DNA of 64,000 nt from Blepharisma stoltei (taxonomy: Eukaryota; Ciliophora; Heterotrichea; Heterotrichida; Blepharismidae). The stretch lies in assembly GCA_914767885.1 (NCBI GenBank), contig CAJZBQ010000021.1:496001-560000 (forward strand), in the 5' to 3' direction. The translations under genes were made by a program, and so were the position numbers. Shown here piece after piece: positions 49,401 through 58,814 of this stretch. Below the pieces are notes generated by a model that had not been told where the DNA came from, ran no database searches, and saw only the letters and a program-made list of their open reading frames with translations. Position 1 is the first letter of the stretch. The number at the start of each line of letters is the position of its first letter.

Positions 49401-50103
49401 TTGGTAATATTGACAAGCTGCTTGTTTTTATCTTTAATAAGTCAATATTATCCTGGGTGCAGGAAATATATGAGCTGGTCTCTTCAATATAACATTTTAA
49501 ATTTGAGCTAATTGAAAATTCATTTGGTAGTGAAATCCTTATCCATGAGCCAATTTTTGCGTTTGAATCAGGAGTCATTGTAAATTTGAGTAAAGGAGAA
49601 TAATTCGCCATCAAGCTTCCATCAGCTTGCATGTAGCAATTAAGTGAGGTTGGCGAATCAAAAATCCCAATTGAAGGGTAAAGCTCGTTAGAGTCTTGAA
49701 CTATCCCATTGATCAAAGAGTAGATTTTAAAGTATCCTGTACTTTGCGTCGATAATGGATTTTGAATATTTTCGACTCCTAGGGACATTGTTCCAGCTTT
49801 TAAGGAGGAAAATGATCATGTTATACTGCTCGCATCTCTTGTGCAGGGAATTGAAGTTTTAGCTAGCTGAGAGTACATAAAGCCATTGCACGATGCGCTG
49901 CTAAGGGTTGCAAATTCCTGTGGGAAATGAATTGAAATCTGAGATGGCTCTGAAATACGATTTGGAAGAATGAATTGAAATACATAGAGAGAAAGCAGAC
50001 CTTGATTAGTTCTATAAACTGTTATTGGTGTATTTGGATCTGGAGTTATTAATGCAGAAAGAGCCAAGCTAATAAGCAATTGAAATGAAAAGACTCTGAT
50101 CAT
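22453..50103 (-). CDS. Giant repetitive secreted or GPI-anchored surface protein (about 7,964 aa), interrupted by nine insertions
   Basis: ATG at 50101-50103, TAA at 22453-22455. Codon phase was tracked across the whole span. It is constant between insertions and shifts exactly as each predicted excision requires (nine insertions, 3,756 bp), leaving 23,895 nt with no intron. TGA is Trp throughout. The N-terminus 'MIRVFSFQLLISLALSA' is a signal peptide. The C-terminus '…AFELSIVWAAALVFI' is a short hydrophobic tail typical of a GPI-anchor signal. In between are dozens of modules of roughly 100-150 aa with the pattern I-P-x-G-G-x-I-x-I-x-F-P-x-x-F, paired cysteines, W-x-C and 'ITG(F/L/I)…NP' (e.g. 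'KPIPKGGSILILIPSEF', 'DIAAGGSIKVSFPSEY', 'IDLPMGTTLYISFPAGFG'). These look like beta-sandwich adhesin-type domains, rich in Ser/Thr and N-x-S/T. Function unknown; cell-surface coat or mating/adhesion are inferences. I did not check every codon. Confidence 0.85.
23743..24066. mobile_element. MITE-like insertion (family 1, 324 bp) in the giant gene, not at TA
   Basis: Ends CTCCCTCTTCGGTGATGAACAAAA and TTTTGTTCGCTCACTGAGAGAG are inverted repeats. The inside is AT-rich with many stops. The frame on both sides requires a removal divisible by 3. A 324-bp removal with only a single A as repeat joins '…VSADF' to 'EDSPDSFIF'. No TA pair near the ends satisfies the frame. Confidence 0.7.
25012..25558 (+). 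mobile_element. Retroposon family A, copy 1, in the giant gene
   Basis: 15-bp target duplication ACCTGCAGTATTGTC at 24997-25011 and 25559-25573. Loss of the insert plus one repeat (562 bp) restores '…VIDNTAGVALGDSGN'. GC-rich relative to the host, antisense to the gene, no coding. Near the 3' end lies a perfect hairpin GCATGGCCGGGAGGCCATGC inside an outer AT-rich stem (AATTAAAATATG / CATATTTAATT). Very similar to the copy at 31968-32499. Confidence 0.88.
29068..29553 (-). mobile_element. Retroposon family B, in the giant gene
   Basis: 13-bp target duplication TCATATTTAATCA at 29055-29067 and 29554-29566. Removal (499 bp) rejoins '…YDLIKY' and 'EDDVFLYKSL' in frame. Its tail reads GGCTCGCCATTTTAATTG on the minus strand, so it lies in sense with the gene. 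An internal perfect hairpin GACGTCACCAAAAAATGGTGACGTC, with one-arm relatives at 18990 and 54500, marks the family. Confidence 0.85.
31968..32499 (+). mobile_element. Retroposon family A, copy 2, in the giant gene
   Basis: 17-bp target duplication TGAGATGCTGATATATC at 31951-31967 and 32500-32516. Removal (549 bp) restores '…APETTDISASQVWNVVV'. Sequence closely follows copy 1, including 'CTGGGACGTAACGCCCAGTT', 'TTTCACGCTA' and the 3' hairpin GCATGGCCGGGAGGCCATGC. Confidence 0.9.
37982..38211. mobile_element. 230-bp nested foldback element in the giant gene
   Basis: TATAG ends: TATAGCGCTTTCCCGAGG … CCTCGGGAAAGCGCTATA. Each outer arm is itself a hairpin (CCCGAGGATGGCGC…GCGCCATCCTCGGG), and the centre is a third palindrome (GGCATCCACACG…CGTGTGGATGC). 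TA-bounded removal of 230 bp gives '…SAGTTSSSSTYLN' in frame. GC-rich, no coding. Confidence 0.88.
38348..38685. mobile_element. 338-bp TIR element in the giant gene (family 4)
   Basis: Ends TAAGGACCCCCCCTCATTTG and CAAATGAGGGGGGGTGTCCTTA. The motif 'CATTTGTCC…TTTTCTAGT' repeats three times from the left and in inverted form from the right. TA-bounded removal joins '…ADVMIEV' to 'YQDTECKN' in frame. The phase shift matches. Confidence 0.88.
40540..40832. mobile_element. MITE-like insertion (family 1, 293 bp) in the giant gene, not at TA
   Basis: Ends CTCCCTCCTTCGCGAGTAAGCAACAAAAA and TTTTTTGTTCACTCATTGAGGGGAG. Exact removal of the TIR-to-TIR unit gives '…GGSWSCSDLASSKTLEITGFS', which matches the recurring module '…NWNCQASS…KITGFS' and fits the required phase (length = 2 mod 3). 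There is no flanking repeat and no TA. Confidence 0.8.
42550..42924. mobile_element. 375-bp TA-bounded insertion in the giant gene
   Basis: TA at 42550-42551 and 42925-42926. Removal gives '…STSNTIYQEMNFWPEDQ'. The interior is GC-richer (GGCGGTGGAGACTTAGGC…) with a TTTTTT run and no coding, so it could be another retroposon, but no long target duplication is visible. Confidence 0.75.
43315..43882 (+). mobile_element. Retroposon family A, copy 3, in the giant gene
   Basis: 18-bp target duplication ATCTTGAGGGTTTGAGTC at 43297-43314 and 43883-43900. Removal of 586 bp restores '…TLTQTLKINSFFNNL'. More diverged than copies 1 and 2: the 5' part differs and the inner hairpin is GTATGGCCGGGAGGCTATAC, with compensatory changes. 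Again antisense to the gene. Confidence 0.88.
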
Positions 50104-50211
50104 TAATTTTAACTTTATATTAAATTTCTGCTAATATAAATAAAAACTTTGAATGAAATCCGCTGTCATAATAATTTCAAAATCAAAGCTTATTTTAGCA
50201 TTCAATGTATA
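50104..50211. other. Upstream flank of the giant gene
   Basis: Only about 100 bp of AT-rich sequence separates the giant gene's ATG from the next divergent ORF. No motif recognised. Confidence 0.4.
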
Positions 50212-50553
50212 ATGCTTAGCCTTAAAATTATTTTCTATATTGATATTCTCTCATGCACTCTTGCAGCAGGAAACGACCTTTCTGAAACTTATCTAGACAA
50301 AGACTGCTCCCAATATTTCTGAAGAGGAAACCATTTAGAAGTAGCTCTATTGTCTATAATGGCACTTTTTATTTATTGCCTTTAGCAATTTATTCCCAAC
50401 CATTATACCAGGAATTCTAAAATTACAGAATATCAAAGCAAGTCCAAAATATCTGATCATCAAAAGTTTCTCCTAAATCTTATTTGCTGTGCTCAAAAAA
50501 ACCCTTTGGTTACTTTCAGTATGAAATCTATGGATTCATATATTCTAGAATAA
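50212..50553 (+). pseudogene. Possible small membrane-protein ORF with an in-frame TAG
   Basis: Open from ATG 50212 to TAA 50551-50553 except for TAG at 50383-50385; one TGA reads as Trp. N-terminus is signal-like ('MLSLKIIFYIDILSCTLAAG'), the middle 'VALLSIMALFIYCL' is membrane-like and directly precedes the TAG, and the rest is basic. No 15-17-nt GT…AG intron covers the TAG; a 45-nt one (50341-50385) would. It may be a decayed gene, an unusual intron, or chance. Confidence 0.3.
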
Positions 50554-50597
50554 AAAGTTGGCGGAATAGATGTTTATTGTATAAAGTCTTATAATTT

Positions 50598-50887
50598 ATG
50601 ATAAAACTTCTTTTCACTAATGAAGAAATAAATAATGATGAGTTGGCAAAAATGATCTTAATAATCTTAGAATTTTGTCAGAAAAAATTAAACATATCTC
50701 CTTATATGCTAATTTAAGTATTTATCTAAAAGACTCTGAAAGTTTGTCTAGATTTTTCACTTTGAAAGATGATAAAAAGTATTTCTTATTGAGAACTAAG
50801 TTTTTTGCTAGATGGACGTTGAAATTTGATCAGCTTCATTTATATTTGGTTATTTTTGATGCAAATTTCTTATATTTTCTTAAATAA
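50598..50887 (+). other. Possible gene fragment in two frames
   Basis: ATG 50598 opens about 39 codons. A second frame from about 50640 continues to TAA 50885-50887 ('SIYLKDSESLSRFFTLKDDK…'). No short intron joins them cleanly. It ends 15 bp before the next gene's start. Could be a fragment or a gene with an unrecognised insertion. Confidence 0.25.
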
Positions 50888-50902
50888 ATATTAAATAGCA
50901 AA

Positions 50903-52189
50903 ATGGAAAATAAAATTCTCAAAAAGCTAGAATGACTTACAATTTCCCCAGAAGGCATTCAGCTCCAAATCGACAAATACAGCAAAGCACTTATCCCAAA
51001 TAATCCTACTGAATTAAATAAATCACTGCAGTTTTTTGATAACTTACTATCGAAAAGGAAATTATTTGTTAAACTTATTCCGATCGATTGTATTATTTCT
51101 CTTCCTAAAGAATTACTCCAATATCCAGATACTAGAAATATCTTCTTAAGTTGTCTTGCCAAAATTTCTAACTTAGGAAAAGAAGAATGCCACAGTATTG
51201 TATTATATTGCTGAAGAGAAAATTTTGAATTATTTATGCTATGCGAAGACTTAAATCTTGTTGATTCTTGTTTACTTGGAATAGGAGGAATAATAAAATA
51301 CAATTTTTATCCAAGTCACTCATATTCTCAATTAATTATAAATTTGATGAATATTTATAATAGAGTGAATATGCAAGGAATTAAAAGATATATATGGCTG
51401 CTTTATCATATAATAAACGATTGCGAATCAATTAGATTTGAAGAAGTGAGAGATTTTATTGGAATCATTATAAATGTACTTGGCGATTATAATAATAATG
51501 ATGCCCTATATTATGCCTTGAATTGCATTTATGTAATTTTCAAAAAATTTCGCTTTCTAGAAATAAGTTCGACTCCTTCAATATCAAGATTTATACTATG
51601 TCAAGATTATGATATTTCGCTTGCATCTGTTAAGATATTTAAAGAAATCATAGATGGAAACTTCCTTGAAATTAATTTATTATTTTCGTCTGGAGTTTTT
51701 AGCAATCTTGCCGCTCTATTACCATTGGCAAAGAATCAAAATTTGAAAAACAAAATCGAACATATCTTATCTTATTTTTTACAGAATGCAAGTATAGATG
51801 AATTCTTAAAATCAGTTAGTTATTTAGATCCACTTATACAAATTGCAAATATTAGTGATACAAATTTAGGGCTGCGCTCATTGCAAATTCTTTGCTATAT
51901 TACCTACAATTATGAATGATTGATTCCATTGCTAATAAAGCACAATATTATTGATACGTTTATGATTAGGTTTCGATTCGAAGTCTATGAAGTGCTAGAA
52001 GACATATTAAAAGCATTGCTGAAAATTATGACATATTTAAAACTTAGTGAATCAGATTTTTTCACAGAATTTCATCGCTTACAAAAGATAGGATTCATCT
52101 CTTATAATGAATACTTGATGAAATGCCCGAATTTGCATGTTTCTATTCTTGCTAAAGATTTGGATAAAATCTTATGGTATTCTCATTAA
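50903..52189 (+). CDS. Helical-repeat (ARM/HEAT-like) protein of unknown function
   Basis: 428 aa, single exon, ATG 50903, TAA 52187-52189; TGA is Trp at three places. Almost entirely alpha-helical-looking, with repeating Leu/Ile-rich helices about 40 residues apart ('LEILARQ'-like shadows excluded; real frame e.g. 'DALYYALNCIYVIFKKFRFL', 'NLAALLPLAKNQNLKNKIEH', 'LGLRSLQILCYITYNYE'). This resembles importin-alpha-type armadillo repeats, but no basic importin-binding N-terminus or diagnostic Asn/Trp array is obvious. More AT-rich in codon choice than neighbouring conserved genes. Confidence 0.75.
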
Positions 52190-53126
52190 TTAAATTGATA
52201 TTATTAAGTATAAATTCTGCTTGCTAATAATCAAAAATAAACCTGTTTATATTTGTAGAACTTCGATATTTTCGAAGTCAATATAAAATTTTTGTGCTTA
52301 TCTTCTCCATAGGCTAAAACAAATTTGTGTACCATTATATTCAGCATCATTTGCACTTTAAATCACTTCGTGAGCAAATTTGGTTAGGAATTATAATATC
52401 TATTCTTTACTAATTGATTATACTGATTATAAATCAGTATGCTATTTACTTATGAATAAAAATTTCTAATTTTTCATCTCATTATTTGCTATTTAAATTA
52501 GATAGGTTAATCAATTATTTATTAAGCGAAAATCATAATTTTAAATTTCAGATATGATTTGCTTTATATAGAAGGTAAGATTTTATTGAAATATATAAAG
52601 ATTAAGGGCATGATGGCTGTAAAAAGCTAAATAACTCATGATTTTACTCTTTATTTTCCAAAAAAGTTATTTTTCTTATAGTTTTGTTCGCCCTTGAAGT
52701 GAGGGAGTGATATAAATGTAATGAATATATAAATTATTGTTCAAAGATTTCAATATCTATTTGTCAAAGCATAATAACGTAAAAATAATTAAATATTAAA
52801 TGAAAAATAAAAAGCAAATTAATTATTCTGTAATAAATTTTTATGATGAGTAAATATCTAATTACTTAAGCCTCTAAAACAATAGATGCCGCCTTTTTAT
52901 GAGATGAATCCTAGGCAAATCAAGGTGAAAAACAGTAATTGTTATATGCCTTAAGATTTGCGACTAGCGAAAATCGGTTTAATCTGTAGGAAATATGAAC
53001 AGCAGATTAGTATATAGCATGCTAAATTCTTGTGGCCTATTTAATTAAATTTAAATAAGCATTTCATTCTAATAATGATCATTAAATTAAGACTTCTAGT
53101 AGCAACGGTAACAAACAATTAAAAGA
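52190..53126. other. Intergenic with MITE-like ends
   Basis: Contains a possible family 1 element from about 52364 (CACTTCGTGAGCAAATTTGG) to about 52712 (TTTTGTTCGCCCTTGAAGTGAGGGAGTGAT), ends only imperfectly inverted. The rest is AT-rich with nothing recognised. Confidence 0.4.
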
Positions 53127-54254
53127 ATGTTTAAGAGGTCAAATTCATTTACACCTTCACGAGGTAATATGCTAAACACTCTCCCAAAGCCTCCCAACCG
53201 TACCAGACATAGAAGTAAAATATCTAACTTTTCAAAAGAATCTCAATTGAATATTGAGCAAGGTAAAATAATAAGCAAAGAGCAAGGGGAAATTGAGTTT
53301 GGAATTACTTGTATTAATTGCCAAGAAATAGTCCCTGAAAATCTCATTGAATCTCATTCAAAATATTGTACAACTATAAGCGAGGAAGTATTTAAAGTTG
53401 ATGGTAGCACTGAAATCGAACAGTTTGAATTCCGAATCAAAAAAATGATTAATTTTTTAAAGGACAAGGAATTGCAATCCAATTATAGGCCGACGGAAAA
53501 AAATATTATTTCAGTTTTGCAAAAAGTGTGCAAAAATCTTTTGAGTAGTAATAAAACTGCAAGCAAAGAATTAAACATTGAGGTCAGAAAATATATTGAG
53601 GCAATGCTTGAAAAGTTCAAAGCATCGCTGTCCTTGAGAATCTACGCTGAAAGATTATTGTTATTATGCAAAGAACAATTAGCAGTACTGTATCGGATTG
53701 ATCAAAAACCGTCAGAAATAAAAATGAAAGAAGAAATTGAAAATCGAGAGGGAGTTTACACAAAGAAAACCGATATTAAAGAAAAATTGATTATTAGAAC
53801 GAACACAAATAAAATAGTGTCTGATTCTGAAAAAATAGCAAATGTAAATAGTGATATATCAAGTAGCCAAACCTTTAATTCTGGATTTTCATCAATAAGT
53901 GATATTAAAGAATCTGATTTATGCATGATAGAAAATCTGAATGATCTTGAATCCAATCTGTCTTCTTTTAATTATTCTCAAGAAGAACTGCAAAAATATT
54001 TTTATTCTAAGTGCTTAGAACTAAAGCTAAAATATTCTTCAAAAAAGATGGTGAAACTAATCCCAGTTGCCAAACTTTATAGTAAAGTAATTGAAAATAA
54101 CATGCCTGCACAAGAGTGAGCTGAGTTCATTGAAGAAGAACTCAAAAACCCTGAAAAATGAGTTGTTAAAGAAAAGAAGCGATGCCAAAAATCCAAGCTT
54201 AGAAACGATCAAAAAAGTCAACAATTTGAATCAATTATTGAGGAAGATTTATAG
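53127..54254 (+). CDS. Protein with an N-terminal C2HC-like zinc finger
   Basis: 375 aa, single exon, ATG 53127, TAG 54252-54254, with two TGA codons near the C-terminus read as Trp. The basic N-terminus is followed at about residue 73 by 'GITCINCQEIVPENLIESHS', then 'KYC': C-x2-C-x12-H-x3-C, a C2HC-type zinc-binding pattern as in several ciliate cytoskeletal/phosphatase-associated proteins. The middle is helical ('FRIKKMINFLKDKE…'), and a Ser/Asn-rich stretch precedes a helical Lys-rich C-terminus. Function unknown. Confidence 0.8.
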
Positions 54255-54308
54255 TTATGAATGATTATTTAATTAAATTTTTTTGAAAACTTCAATTATT
54301 TTTTTATA

Positions 54309-54363
54309 TATAGTGACTTCAGGTAGATGGCGCGGAATGCGCCATCTACCTGAAATCTCTATA
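54309..54363. repeat. 55-bp foldback with TATAG ends
   Basis: TATAGTGACTTCAGGTAGATGGCGC, loop GGAAT, then the reverse arm ending CTATA. GC-rich core in AT-rich DNA just after the stop of the zinc-finger gene. Its 'GATGGCGCGGAAT' core is shared with the foldback at 37982-38211. Confidence 0.75.
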
Positions 54364-54428
54364 TTATTCTTCTTCCTATTTTCAATCTTGCCTGGAGATG
54401 CAACTCTAATTTAAGAAAATGTATATCC

Positions 54429-54853
54429 TTTACTTACATAGTCTTTAGTGTGTCTAGTGCCCACACCCCTTAATAAAAAAGGGTCAAAGCGACAACTAGT
54501 GACGTCACCAAGCCATCTTGGAATATGTGGTCAGCCCACACCCAAGCCTTCTATGAGGCTAGTCGCCAGATAAATCGCCGCACATCTCACCCGGCGCGTT
54601 GCCGTCGCTCGCTCCGACTCAGCTCCTGCGCGTGTTCCACCTAAGGGTCATCCTCCCGTGGGGACGTGCTGAGAGGTAAAACTCTGAGTGTCTTGAATGC
54701 ACTGAGGAGCCGTACCTTTGGTTATCCCCAAAGTTAAACGGCTGTTGCTGTGCAGAAGTTCTCAAGAGAAAACCCAACCCCATAAATAAAATTCCATGAG
54801 GGAGAGAAATTGGCAGAGCCAATTTCTCTCGAACCGAATGCCCATTTTATTTA
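54429..54853 (+). mobile_element. Retroposon-like insertion with 17-bp target duplication
   Basis: TAAGAAAATGTATATCC at 54412-54428 and 54854-54870. GC-rich, non-coding (a 67-codon minus ORF has no support). Contains TGACGTCACCA like family B. Near the 3' end a perfect hairpin GAGAGAAATTGGC/GCCAATTTCTCTC sits inside an outer AT stem ATAAATAAAAT/ATTTTATTTAT. Intergenic, so it can persist without excision. Confidence 0.82.
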
Positions 54854-54870
54854 TAAGAAAATGTATATCC

Positions 54871-55455
54871 AATTTTAAATTTAGCTTGATCAATATAAGC
54901 CAACCTATCCCATTCTTTCCACTTACGTCTAATTATTTTCAGATCCAATAAATAATAAAATTACTCCTTTTTACATATAGATTAAGCATTATTTCTAGTA
55001 GACTTATTGATATATCTGATAGTTTGTTTATAATAGCTATTACAACAGTTGGCTAATAACATGCATAACTCTATATATATATGCTTATTCTAGGAGAGAT
55101 TTGTATTATTTTGTATTTATTTTTAATAAGATAAAATTATTTGTTTTAATCCATCCAAAATTAGATTTATGGCCTCAAAAGGAGCTTTCATAATAATAAA
55201 TAAGCAAATAACCCAAATGACGTATTACTATTCTTAGATTAGCAAGTTCAGTAAACAGAAGAGTTTAATATATATCATATAATAAAGAAAAAATAAGTAA
55301 TTCTATGTGAATTAAAATTATTAAACTTCAAATAATTAATAATTCTTATTTTAATTAGATATTGTCCATCTTATGAGTATCTTGGGTATTTGTTAGAAGT
55401 TAAAGATAGGAAAAAACACATGCAGTTTTGAGCTAAATTAATTATAATTATAAAT
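54871..55455. other. Intergenic
   Basis: AT-rich leader of the next gene; nothing recognised. Confidence 0.5.
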
Positions 55456-56033
55456 ATGGGTAATGAGTTGGGATGCGAATGCCTTGTAAAAGATAAACCA
55501 GACTTTCAGTATAAAAATCATACAAATAGCCATATAATTATTGATGGACCGGTTAAGATAGTAGATGATTCAAGACTCTTTGAAGAAGCTCATACCTTAA
55601 TTGAGTTGAAAACTAAAATGAAGCACTATGTACCTTATGAAATCAAGTGCGTCAAAGACAAAACTATTGATATATTTCACAGCTTCGTTAGAGTTATCGG
55701 AATGAAACAAACGAAAGACGATATTATCGCAATTGTTGTGGAAATTATTTTCAGTTCTCTTGGAAATTTTTTGATCTGCATTTCTGATTATGATGAAAGT
55801 ATCAGAGATTACAAGCTCGGAGGCGTTCTCGAACTGTCATATGTTTTTCCTCAAAACACTGTAATCTTTATGCATAGGTTTTTCAAAGAAACTTCAAAGA
55901 TTTTTTTGAATGGCTTGACGCGTATAAATCTCGACAAATTCAGATAGACTTTGATGAAACCTTTAATATGGGGAAAATTGTCTATGGAATTTTCAAATCA
56001 ATGGGAAATAGAGAGGGGAATGACGAATTTTAA
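55456..56033 (+). CDS. Small protein with a myristoylation/palmitoylation-type N-terminus
   Basis: 186 aa after removal of a 17-nt intron at 55861-55877 (GTAATCTTTATGCATAG). Without the splice the frame stops at 55947, while the shifted frame carries a sensible C-terminus ('NFKDFFEWLDAYKSRQIQID', '…GKIVYGIFKSMGNR') to TAA 56031-56033. MGNELGCEC begins the protein: Gly2 for myristoylation and Cys6/Cys8 for palmitoylation, suggesting membrane anchoring. The middle mixes beta and helix ('DIIAIVVEIIFSSLGNFLIC'). I do not recognise the family. Convergent with the MFS gene (38-bp gap). Confidence 0.75.
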
Positions 56034-56071
56034 ATTAAATAAAACTGTATGTAAAGGAGCATAAACTATTA

Positions 56072-58090
56072 TTATGTTTCTGCAAGAACACTCTTGGAAA
56101 GCGATTCTCTGAGGTCTCGGTGTTTTACTGTTCGAGTTTCTTTTAAAAATAGCGCACATAATGCTGAAATTGCGAAGCATGCCGCAAATGTTTGTAATGC
56201 AAGATCTTCTCCATCTGGCAAGTCCAATATATATCCTGTACAAAATGGAGACAAGGCACCACCAAGTCTTCCCCATGCAATGCACCAGCCACTTGCTATG
56301 CTTCTGGTTTCTGATTCATATGACTCCGATAACATTGTGTACATAGCTCCGTAACTAAGGAGGCAAAACAAGTTCATAAATATCACAAAAAAGGTCTAAA
56401 TAACTCTTACTTCGACTAATCCAGTCGTCCAATAAAACATAAATGAAAGGAAAGCTGCTATAATCATGGCAATGACAAAAGTAAATTTTCTACCTAACTA
56501 TCCCCCTCGTCCTTGATCAAATGACTACTATCGTTCAATCAAGGATGGGGTTTTAAAAATTTTCGGAAATATATAATAAAAATAATATTTATTATTTTAT
56601 TGTTTTGGTACACTTTCTAAATAAGAGGATTAAGATAGTAAATATTAAAAACATTAAAATGAAATTGTGGTAGCTTTTTCTGTTCTATAAAATATTTCTG
56701 TTCCATATTAATTTTTAATTTACAATAATTCTAATTGTTTTAGATTATTAAGCTTTGGAGACCAGGATAATGGATAAAGCACTTAGGATGATTAATATCG
56801 TGTATGCTATTTAGAAAACACGTAAATTACTCTTATTTTCCTAATAAAAAACTATCAATTTTCATAAGTTATAATAAATATTAACTAGATAGTTGATTTA
56901 TTGCATATAAAATTTGCAATATATGAAAATCTTTCGATCAAGGATGAGGGGTATTTTTCCCAATTTTTAGGAATTTTCAATAGAATCGTTCGAATTTTTT
57001 AGAATTCTTCAATGGAATCGTTTATTCAAGGATGGGGGAGTAAGCATGTTTGAACCAAAAATCCTCCTATCAGGTTTCCTGGAATTGCGCATGCTGCTTG
57101 AATTAGAATAATTGTTGACGCTATAACACTTGGAAAATTTGATAGGAGAACAGGAAGGAAAGTTATCAGGCTTATATAGCCCCAAGTCAGAAAGAAATTT
57201 ATCAAAGTCAACAGAATAGTTGGCCTTCTATAATTTTTGCTAAAAGCATAAGCAAGAGACTTCTTGTTTACGGGCTTTTTTACTAAAACTTCTTTAACGC
57301 CTTCTTTATCCCCACCTTTGTGCTCTTCTTCAACCTTTGGCTCGCTGCGTTCAATGATTGATTGCCTGTGTTCTTGATAGACTGCTTCTTTTCCGTTTTT
57401 AATTGCGATTTTTCTCATAATTTCATCAGCTTCCTCGTATTTTCCAACACTTGCCAAATAATACGGAGACTCCAATAAAAATTGTCTTCAGAGGGAAAGA
57501 AAGATTTCAAGTGCAAGCATCAGAGCAACTAAGATTCTCCAATCGTTGTCTAAATAATCCACTAGATCTACAACTATTAAATTTGCCAGTGACATAAACG
57601 TTCCGCCCATAGGCATGAACATTGACAGAATGGAAAGCACCCATCTGCTTTTGGGTGGACAAAACTCTGTAAAGTAAGTTCCAGATAGCGCCAACTCTCC
57701 TCCAATTCCAAAGCCAACAAATAGGAGAACTATCAGCATAAATATATAGTTGAATGAGAATGCCAGCACGAGGCAAAAAGCCATTCCAAAAATCACGCAC
57801 CTTCTATATGCATAATATCTTCCTCTACGATTTGCAAGAGATCCCCAAAAGAGAGAGCCAAAAAGCATTCCAAGCTGAAGAGAGCTACTCCACATTCCTC
57901 TCAGTAAGTGGCTGATGTCTCAGACTGTCCCAGCATCATTAAAAATAAATCCTTGCGCTCGCATTCAGGTTTGGTAGCTGAACCACGCCTATGTCAAAAT
58001 TACCAAGCCGCATTGGAAAAAGACGATTTTCTGGTATTTGCCAAAGCCCATGGTATCTAGGGCTGCACTTATAGCAGCTTCATTTTTCAT
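56072..58090 (-). CDS. Major facilitator superfamily transporter (SV2/SVOP-like), interrupted by a 546-bp insertion
   Basis: 480 aa after removing two 15-nt introns (57989-58003, 56396-56410) and the insertion; 1,443 nt, in frame. ATG 58088-58090, TAA 56072-56074. Start 'MKNEAAISAALDTMGFGKYQ' and 'LAWFSYQTW' are typical of the SV2/SVOP branch ('…G.G.FQ….'). 'SLFWGSLANRRGRYYAYR' is the MFS G-x-x-x-D/N-R-x-G-R-R motif after TM2, and 'GFGIGGELALSGTYFTEFCP' follows. After 'ESPYYLASVGKYEEADEIM' comes a charged cytoplasmic loop, then the second half. The insertion lies at '…VQTCL|GRKFTFVIA', in the second G-R-K motif. Substrate unknown (organic ion or sugar type). Confidence 0.93.
56495..57040. mobile_element. 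MITE-like insertion (family 2, 546 bp) in the MFS gene
   Basis: TA at 56495-56496 and 57041-57042. Ends TAACTATCCCCCTCGTCCTTGATCAAATGA and TTATTCAAGGATGGGGGAGTAA. Both ends carry a second, facing copy of the CCATCCTTGAT(C/T)GAA motif, so the left end folds as a hairpin (56505-56545). Removal gives 'FLVQTCLGRKFTF' in frame. Same family as 21874-22447. Confidence 0.9.
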
Positions 58091-58383
58091 TACTGGTAAT
58101 TTACTAGTACTCAATAGCTTAATTTAGATTGAAAGTTAAGATAGAATCTGTTGGAATTTTTTATAACAAATTATATTTGTTAGCCTTGCTAATTTAAGTC
58201 ATTCATCTTTTAACTCATTTGATGAATCGATGCTAATATGGTGAATTTTAGCTATTTATTGCAATCTTGATACTAGAAAGTAACAGAAATAAATAAAATA
58301 AATATTTGCTAAAATTGAGGTCTAAGCAAATTTAATAGTGTTCCTTTGCAGACTTCCTAACATTTGCTATAAAAGCTAATTGT
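58091..58383. other. Intergenic
   Basis: About 290 bp of AT-rich 5' flank of the MFS gene; nothing recognised. Confidence 0.4.
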
Positions 58384-58814
58384 TAACCCCCCTCCGTGAG
58401 CATGCAAAAATTTGTCCTTTCACAGAGTTAATAAGTTTATTTTTTAAATTATTAATCGATTCAGTAAAATCTGTTTTATTAATATTATGCTTGCACTTTT
58501 CAATTAAAATTACCTATTAAATTGTCTTATTGAAAAAAATTATTTCAATTTAAAGACTGATTAAAGCACCCAAAAATGTAAATTTGCTGGTATTTTGTTC
58601 CAATTTAAAGAAGAGGGGAGTTAATACTCATCTGGCAAATTAAAACTAAACAGAATTAACTCGAGATTCATTATACTAATTATCACTTATATATCAATTA
58701 TTTTTTCAAAAAATTTTTTTAATAGAAAAAATTTTTGTTCATTAACGGAGGATGGGTTTTTGGGCAAAAAATAGGGACTTTTCCAATGGTTTTGTTCACT
58801 CGCGGAGGGGGGAG
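58384..58814. mobile_element. MITE-like element, family 1 (composite)
   Basis: Ends TTAACCCCCCTCCGTGAGCATGCAAAAA and TTTTGTTCACTCGCGGAGGGGGGAGTAA, TA at 58384-58385 and 58815-58816. Inside are a lone family 3-type end (TTCCAATTTAAAGAAGAGGGGAG, about 58598-58622) and another 'TTCATTAACGGAGGATGGG' near 58745, so it is nested or recombined. Non-coding. Confidence 0.75.

Noticed and set aside
22453-50103. Interpretation as a chain of many separate smaller genes
   Set aside because: Every break between the standard-code ORFs outside the inserts is a TGA or an in-frame gap without stop, and no internal signal peptide or stop separates modules.
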